Source: Thermoplasmata archaeon | Lineage (GTDB): Archaea; Thermoplasmatota; Thermoplasmata; WALJ01 | Direction of reading: 5' to 3' | Length of the DNA stretch: 11,128 bases | NCBI GenBank assembly: GCA_015522885.1 | Contig: WALJ01000021.1 | Coordinates: 1 to 11,128 of the forward strand | Shown here: positions 6,241-11,128 of the stretch, piece after piece | How positions within the stretch are numbered: the stretch's first letter is position 1 | How the letters are laid out: each line of letters begins with the position of its first letter | Program-made: the position numbers and the translations under genes | Notes under the pieces: generated by a model | Databases searched by the model: none | What the model saw: the letters and a program-made list of their open reading frames with translations, nothing else | Told to the model about the DNA's origin: nothing

Positions 6241-7902
6241 ATGAAAGAAGGCAATAAAGAAAACAGAAATATGGAAAGAAAAGAAGGAGCGGCTCAGGTT
6301 TCTCTGCTAGATACATCAGCTCAGGAAGCTAATGAACCATTGATTACATGTACAAAAGGAATTAAAGACGACAGCATACACCAAACTAAAATAATGGATT
6401 CATCAGATATAAAAAAAATAATGGAAATAATAAATACTAAGCTCCCTCAACCAAAGGAGACAAAACTAGGGGATATAAATTTAAGAAGAAACCCAAAGAT
6501 GTGGGTAAGAGAACTGTTAGATGATTATCCGCAATCCGATAGAAAAACCTTTGAAGAGCTTCTCTCAGATTTCACAGATAGCATGCAGACAAGAATGCGA
6601 GAAGATAGCAAGTATGTGGTCGGCATTTTATTTAAAAAAGAATTGTTGATCGCCCATACTTCTTATGGGGAAAAAACAATAACTCCAGAATGGAAAACGA
6701 TTCCTAGGATGTTGGATGGAGATAACATATTAAGATATGTTCATTTCATAGATCAGGATGGAACGATTATCGTAAGATATTTTGAAAAATGGGCCACTCT
6801 TTCTTTTGTTGATTGGCTCAGATTACCAGAAAAAGAAGCTTTTTATTATTTTGGTGGCAAATACAGGATTTCTTCCTCTATAAACGGCTTTTCAATAAGC
6901 TTAGAACTAACAGAGGAGGATGTTGAAACACTAATAAATTCTGGTTCCATTATACACGATGATGTAATAAGCTTTGACCCACCAGTATCAAGATTGAAAA
7001 TATCTCAGATTATAGCCGGAAGAAAGAAATACGAGCATTTTGGGGATTTCATTCAGGACTATGAAGCAGAAAAGTATGATATTGAGTGGTATCGCGAGGA
7101 ATACATGAAGATAATTCAGAGTTTAGGCCCTTTAACAGAGAAACATATTGACGAAAAAAATCGGGTGATAAAAATTAGCAGTGGTCGAGAAGTTACCTTA
7201 TTAAATAAAAGAAATAACAATCTAGACATTCTTTTTGTTACCAATAAGTACGGAGGTATTGAATTAAGGGATAGTTACCTAGATAACTTATACAATCGTT
7301 TTTTGACTGGTGAAAAAATAAATATTTATCATGTTGAGAAGCCCTTTTTGGCTAATTCAAACCTCAAAATCGGTAGCATGACAATATACAACCAGTGTCA
7401 ATTTCTTGAATTGAGTAAGAACCTAATTAAATATTATAACAATACAAATCTTCAAGATGTTATTTTACATCGTATATTGGAGATGATAATTTTTAATATT
7501 CTGGCAAGAGAGAATGAAGAATCGGGTTTAGGATATTTTTTTGATATCTTTTCCAAGAAAATAGAAAGTGAAATTAACTCGTTTAATCAGTTGACAAAAA
7601 CAGAAGATGGCACACTTGAGTTCAAGGATCGTGACTTTTTTGTAGGCAACGATGAAGAAATTATAAAAAGATTATTTGAAGACATTGAAAAAAAACTAAA
7701 AGCGTCAACAAACAAAGTTTACTTAATAGGGGTGGAAGACGGTGGAAAGGTAACCCCTATTTCAAAATCTAAATTGAAAAGTGACCGTGTGGAATCTATA
7801 AGAAAACGACTTGAAGAAAAAACAAGGCGTAAAGTTATCATGTTCCCAATATTGTGGGATGGGGAAGGGATTATAATTCTAATTATAGGTGATTTAAAAT
7901 GA
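6241..7902 (+). CDS. Unrecognised 553-residue protein with AlbA_2-like C-terminus
   Basis: I do not recognise the first 440 residues. Residues 1-60 are polar and probably disordered; 80-300 mix beta strands and helices (VVGILFKKELLIAH, then a DGTIIVRYF strand pair); 380-450 are mainly helical. From about 458 the sequence resembles an AlbA_2/Schlafen-type domain: LEFKD (E460, F461, K462), then a helix, YLIGVEDGGKVTPI (495-507), another helix, and the final strand IIILIIG. The glycine-rich ANAGGG loop of the two upstream AlbA_2 proteins is replaced by LKASTNK. The gene is very AT-rich (15 of 60 bases are G/C at 7201-7260, against 40 of 60 at 1141-1200 in hsdM) and A/T-ending codons dominate, suggesting recent transfer. 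ATG 6241 follows directly on the previous stop; its own stop overlaps hsdS as ATGA. A nucleic-acid-sensing or cleaving role is a guess. Confidence 0.75.
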   Translation: MKEGNKENRNMERKEGAAQVSLLDTSAQEANEPLITCTKGIKDDSIHQTKIMDSSDIKKIMEIINTKLPQPKETKLGDINLRRNPKMWVRELLDDYPQSDRKTFEELLSDFTDSMQTRMREDSKYVVGILFKKELLIAHTSYGEKTITPEWKTIPRMLDGDNILRYVHFIDQDGTIIVRYFEKWATLSFVDWLRLPEKEAFYYFGGKYRISSSINGFSISLELTEEDVETLINSGSIIHDDVISFDPPVSRLKISQIIAGRKKYEHFGDFIQDYEAEKYDIEWYREEYMKIIQSLGPLTEKHIDEKNRVIKISSGREVTLLNKRNNNLDILFVTNKYGGIELRDSYLDNLYNRFLTGEKINIYHVEKPFLANSNLKIGSMTIYNQCQFLELSKNLIKYYNNTNLQDVILHRILEMIIFNILARENEESGLGYFFDIFSKKIESEINSFNQLTKTEDGTLEFKDRDFFVGNDEEIIKRLFEDIEKKLKASTNKVYLIGVEDGGKVTPISKSKLKSDRVESIRKRLEEKTRRKVIMFPILWDGEGIIILIIGDLK

Positions 7903-9170
7903 AAGAAATAATAGTTAATCAAAGTTTCCCCGAAGACTGGCAAACCGTTAGAATAAAGGATATTTTCCATGTTGAAACCGGAACAACTCCATCCACCAAA
8001 GTTTCCGAATACTGGGAAGATGGAGAAATAAACTGGATAACTCCGGCAGATATGAGTAAACTGGACAATAAAGGGGTAATAACAGATAGCGGGAGAAAGA
8101 TAAGTGAGAAAGCACTTAAAGAAACCAACCTTACACTTATGCCCAGAGATTCTTTAATCATTTCCACCCGTGCGCCAGTCGGCTATGTTGCTATTGTAGA
8201 AAAGGAAACAACCTTTAATCAGGGCTGCAAAGGACTTATACCAAAGGATGATAAAGAGGCATACGGTCTCTTTTATCTCTATTACCTGCTGAGCAAAAGG
8301 AGAGAACTGGAAAACAGGAGTAGCGGAAGCACATTTAAAGAACTGTCCAAAAAGCTCCTTGAAAACCTCTTCATCCCCCTCCCCTCTCTCCCCGAACAGC
8401 GCAAGATAGCCGAAATACTGGGTTCCGTGGACTCCGCCATTCAGGTCGTGGACTCCGCCATAGCCAAGGCTGAGAGGCTGAAGAAAGGGCTGATGCAGGA
8501 CCTTCTCACGAAAGGGATCGGGCACACAAAATTCAGGGACACAGAAATCGGAAGGATTCCGGAGGAGTGGGAGGTTGTGAGGCTGGGGGATGTGGGAGAA
8601 GGCTTCCAGTATGGACTTTCTATAAAAATGAGCGAGGAAGGGCAGTATCCAATAATTAAGATGGACAGTTTGATTAATGGAGAGGTTCAGCCAGTAAATC
8701 TTAGATATGTGAATTTGGACGAGAATACTTTTCAGAAGTATAGATTAGAAAAAGGAGATATCTTAATCAACAGGACCAACAGCTATGAATTGGTGGGTCG
8801 TAGCGGCATTTTCATGCTAGACGGTGATTATGTTTTTGCTTCCTATCTCATCCGAATAAAACCAGACAAAAAAAGACTGTTTTCAAAGTTTATGGCCTTC
8901 TATCTCCTCTTTTCTCTGGAAAGACTAAGAAAGATGGCTACGAGAGCAGTGAGTCAAGCAAATATAAACGCTTCAAATCTTAGAAAGTTTAAACTCCCCC
9001 TCCCTCCGCTCTCCGAGCAGAAGAAGATAGCCGAGATTCTGAGCACAGTAGATGAGAAAATTGCTCTCGAAAAGGAGAGGATGGCGAAGCTGGAGAGGGT
9101 TAAGAAGGGTTTGATGAACGATCTATTAACTGGAAGGAAAAGGGTAAAAGTTGATGGAAAGGAGGTTTAA
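7899..9170 (+). CDS. hsdS: Type I restriction-modification specificity subunit
   Basis: HsdS reads the two-part DNA target for both modification and restriction. The 423-residue protein has the standard plan: target-recognition domain 1 (about residues 10-158, with WITPADMSK, STRAPVGYVAIV and FNQGCKGL), central conserved helix region beginning PLPSLPEQRKIAEIL (160-225), recognition domain 2 (226-365), and a distal conserved copy PLPPLSEQKKIAEIL (367-415). The two halves repeat at a period of 207 residues. The conserved helices (KGLMQDLL and KGLMNDLL) form the antiparallel spacer that sets the gap between half-sites. Both halves look intact, with no frameshift. Composition is mosaic: conserved segments are GC-rich, recognition domains AT-rich, consistent with swapping of recognition domains. 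ATG 7899 overlaps the preceding stop. The recognised sequence cannot be read from here. Confidence 0.95.
   Translation: MKEIIVNQSFPEDWQTVRIKDIFHVETGTTPSTKVSEYWEDGEINWITPADMSKLDNKGVITDSGRKISEKALKETNLTLMPRDSLIISTRAPVGYVAIVEKETTFNQGCKGLIPKDDKEAYGLFYLYYLLSKRRELENRSSGSTFKELSKKLLENLFIPLPSLPEQRKIAEILGSVDSAIQVVDSAIAKAERLKKGLMQDLLTKGIGHTKFRDTEIGRIPEEWEVVRLGDVGEGFQYGLSIKMSEEGQYPIIKMDSLINGEVQPVNLRYVNLDENTFQKYRLEKGDILINRTNSYELVGRSGIFMLDGDYVFASYLIRIKPDKKRLFSKFMAFYLLFSLERLRKMATRAVSQANINASNLRKFKLPLPPLSEQKKIAEILSTVDEKIALEKERMAKLERVKKGLMNDLLTGRKRVKVDGKEV
8426..8461 (+). repeat. 15-base direct repeat at 21-base period in the hsdS central helix
   Basis: CGTGGACTCCGCCAT occurs at 8426-8440 and 8447-8461. The 21-base period is seven codons, giving VDSAIQV then VDSAIAK, one heptad of the spacer helix. 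Gain or loss of a unit would stay in frame. Total helix length looks normal for the family from memory. Confidence 0.85.
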
Positions 9171-9171
9171 A

Positions 9172-9609
9172 ATGGGACTTATTGATATTCCGGGCTGGTT
9201 ACTTATTGGGTTGGGTGCGGCCCCTATAGCGGCATCTGCTCTTGTGGAGAAATACTATACACCATATTACACTGCTTGGTGGAACCTATATGGAATCGTA
9301 ATCGTAGCTCTGGGATTTTTGCAAGATGCTGAGACATATGAGCAGATTGTGCTGGCTGTTGGGCTAGGCATAGCGATGGCTGCTATTTTTTTCTATATTC
9401 TAAAAACAGAAAGAAAGAACCTCATCCCAAAAATTGGAGCTAGTGGAAACATACTGGCCATACTTGTTCTTTCTGTAGGGTTATTCTATTTTCAGCGTTA
9501 TGCATTCTATATTGCTATAGTGGCGTTTTCTATTTTCGCATCATATTGGATAAGGAGATCGTATTTTTCAAATAAGAAATATCTATATGGTAGGAGGACA
9601 AGCAGATGA
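9172..9609 (+). CDS. Small multi-pass membrane protein between hsdS and hsdR, unknown
   Basis: The protein has 145 residues and about five membrane segments (near 7-26, 33-51, 57-79, 89-106 and 108-128), with a basic C-terminal tail (WIRRSYF, KKYLYGRRTSR) that is probably cytoplasmic. ATG 9172 is one base after the hsdS stop and has GGAGGT at 9161-9166; the in-frame TTG at 9151 would add seven hydrophilic residues and lies inside hsdS, so it is not used. The stop overlaps the hsdR start as ATGA. No catalytic motif or known family is seen. A membrane protein wedged between the specificity and restriction subunits is not part of standard type I systems; it might localise the complex at the membrane, or be an independent anti-phage effector. 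Confidence 0.7.
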   Translation: MGLIDIPGWLLIGLGAAPIAASALVEKYYTPYYTAWWNLYGIVIVALGFLQDAETYEQIVLAVGLGIAMAAIFFYILKTERKNLIPKIGASGNILAILVLSVGLFYFQRYAFYIAIVAFSIFASYWIRRSYFSNKKYLYGRRTSR

Positions 9610-11128
9610 CCGAATACGAACTATGCGAGAGGCCAATAATCGAAGCTCTCGAATCCCTTGGCTGGAGATATGTTCCGGGCAGGGAACTGGAGCGCGAGAG
9701 CTATGAGGAGCCGCTTCTTACCGATGTTCTCAGGGATGCGGTGAGAAGGATGTCCGGGGAGGCCGGCATAGAGATTGAGGAAGAGGATGTGGAGCGCCTG
9801 ATGCTCAGGCTTGAGTCCGGAGGAAGCGGGCCCGAGGGATTGAAGGATGTGCTGGCCCATCTCAAGGAGGGAGCGCTCCCCATGGACCTCGGGAAGAAGA
9901 GAGGGCTGAGGTACATTCCGATAATTGACCACGAGCATCCGGAGAACAACGATTTCATCGTCAGCAATCAGGTTGAGTTCAGGAGCAGGGGAGGGATAAT
10001 GAGGGCCGATATCGTCCTCTTCGTGAACGGGATCCCTCTGGTCATCATAGAGTGCAAGGACCCGGCCAGCGAGAATGTTGATTGGACGGATGCCTACGAC
10101 GACATCAAGTCCTACGAGCGCAGGATAGGGGCCCCTTTCAGATACATCCAGTTCGGAGTGGCCGCATGCGACATCTACGACAGCGAGAAAGGCAGGGGTG
10201 TCCGTGTCTTTCCCATCGTCCCGTGGTCCGACGACATCAAACCGAGCGTATGGAGGGATGAGGAGGGAAAGGCAGGCATCGAAGGGCTGAAGAACCTCCT
10301 GTCCCCCGAGACCGTCCTCGACCTCATCAGGAACTTCATCTTTTTCACCCAGAAGAAAGGCGAGGACATTCGGCTCTTTCCGAGATACATGCAGTACCAT
10401 GCTGTCCGCAGGATACACGGCAGGGTTAGGGAGCGCATGCTTGAGGGAAAGGAGGATGCCGACCGCGGCCTCATCTGGCACTGGCAGGGCTCCGGCAAGA
10501 CATACACCATGATATTCTCCGCATATCGCGTATACACTGACCCGGTGATGGAGAAGCCCACGATATTCTTCATAGTTGACCGGAAGGAGCTTCAGGACCA
10601 GATGTGGAATGTCATAAAGGGAATGGACCTCAGCCCTCTGGAGGTTGAGAAGGTCGGAAGCATCAGGCATCTCAAGGAGATAATCGAACACGACGGAGGA
10701 AGGGGAAAGAGAGGGGCATTCATACTCCTTATCCAGAAGTTCAGGCCGGAAAAGGGCGAGGGCATCGGCGAGGAGGAGCTTCAGGAGCTTATGAAGGAGA
10801 AACTGATATCCGAAAGAAAGAACATAGTGCTTTTCATAGACGAGGGCCACAGGACCCAGTACGGAATACTGGCATCCCAGATGAGAGCGATATTCAGGAA
10901 CGCCTTCATGTTCGCATTCACCGGAACCCCTGTCTCGAAGATGAGCAGGAACACATACACCCGCTTCTCGCCGCCCGGAGAGGCCTATCTTCACCGCTAT
11001 TTCATAGAGGAGTCCATAAGGGACGGATACACCGTTCCCATAGTCTACCGCTTCGTGAAGGAGTGGATGGATTTCAGGAAGGAGGATTTCGAGGCTGCGG
11101 TGGAAAGCGTCTTCGCAGAGGAGGACGA
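9606..11128 (+). CDS. hsdR: Type I restriction endonuclease subunit, N-terminal half (runs off window)
   Basis: The frame is open from ATG 9606 to the window end (507 full codons; the family is usually about 900-1050). HsdR supplies ATP-driven translocation and double-strand cleavage once the M2S complex meets an unmodified site. The N-terminal nuclease shows the PD-(D/E)XK pattern: D135 in RADIVLF and E149/K151 in IIECKD. The motor begins with Walker A QGSGKT (294-299, K298), continues with Walker B FIDEGHRTQ (D412, E413) and motif III FTGTP (438-442), and a strand with VDRKELQDQ (Ia-type) lies between. No frameshift or stop is visible. GGAGG at 9593-9597 precedes the start by 8 bases, and the start overlaps the membrane-protein stop as ATGA. 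Being last in the cluster may delay restriction relative to modification. It is GC-rich like hsdM (39 of 60 bases at 10441-10500). Confidence 0.95.
   Translation, partial: MTEYELCERPIIEALESLGWRYVPGRELERESYEEPLLTDVLRDAVRRMSGEAGIEIEEEDVERLMLRLESGGSGPEGLKDVLAHLKEGALPMDLGKKRGLRYIPIIDHEHPENNDFIVSNQVEFRSRGGIMRADIVLFVNGIPLVIIECKDPASENVDWTDAYDDIKSYERRIGAPFRYIQFGVAACDIYDSEKGRGVRVFPIVPWSDDIKPSVWRDEEGKAGIEGLKNLLSPETVLDLIRNFIFFTQKKGEDIRLFPRYMQYHAVRRIHGRVRERMLEGKEDADRGLIWHWQGSGKTYTMIFSAYRVYTDPVMEKPTIFFIVDRKELQDQMWNVIKGMDLSPLEVEKVGSIRHLKEIIEHDGGRGKRGAFILLIQKFRPEKGEGIGEEELQELMKEKLISERKNIVLFIDEGHRTQYGILASQMRAIFRNAFMFAFTGTPVSKMSRNTYTRFSPPGEAYLHRYFIEESIRDGYTVPIVYRFVKEWMDFRKEDFEAAVESVFAEED

Noticed and set aside
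9621..10994. 457-codon open frame on the minus strand
   Set aside because: It lies entirely antisense to hsdR, whose plus-strand frame has clear nuclease and helicase motifs. The long antisense frame follows from the GC-rich codon pattern.
1..11128. Insertion sequence or integrase-borne island
   Set aside because: No transposase, integrase, terminal inverted repeats or target-site duplications are visible; the AT-rich block is compositional evidence for transfer only.

Overview
The window looks archaeal. A/T-rich TATA boxes sit about 25 bases before the inferred transcription starts. The first gene of the main operon appears leaderless, while internal genes have GGAGG-type Shine-Dalgarno sites. 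Arginine is mostly AGG/AGA and isoleucine mostly ATA. A euryarchaeal or Thermoplasmata-like host is plausible, but nothing here fixes the lineage.

Layout, all on the + strand: (1) bases 2-271 are the C-terminal end of a MOFRL-family glycerate 2-kinase, a housekeeping flank. (2) Bases 333-4854 hold hsdM, with an extra N-terminal winged-helix domain, followed by two paralogous AlbA_2/Schlafen-like plus GHKL plus winged-helix proteins of the COG2865 type. The three genes are joined by ATGA stop/start overlaps. (3) Bases 4855-5263 are a gap with a strong TATA box, two RNA hairpins, a triple TTGGTAAG repeat and a possible 67-codon ORF. (4) Bases 5264-7902 are an AT-rich block encoding a NYN-domain (PIN-like) nuclease, a small multi-pass membrane protein and a 553-residue protein that I do not recognise. 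The last 95 or so residues of that protein look like a divergent AlbA_2 domain. (5) Bases 7899-9609 encode hsdS and a second small membrane protein. (6) Base 9606 to the window end is the N-terminal half of hsdR (PD-(D/E)XK nuclease plus SF2 translocase). Every junction from 5914 onward overlaps by 4 bases, abuts, or is 1 base apart.

The core is an apparently intact type I restriction-modification system (the window cuts hsdR) whose hsdM and hsdR are the outermost genes. Six accessory genes lie between them: two AlbA_2/GHKL proteins, a putative RNase, two membrane proteins and an orphan. Nucleases and membrane proteins coupled translationally to hsdS and hsdR suggest a layered defence locus. 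In such a locus, restriction could be backed up by RNA cleavage or membrane-based abortive effectors, in the manner of anticodon nucleases linked to type I systems. That functional reading is inference. The gene order, overlaps, motifs and base-composition shift are directly visible. The AT-rich cargo and the AT-rich target-recognition parts of hsdS, inside GC-richer hsdM/hsdR, point to recent exchange of the middle of the locus.
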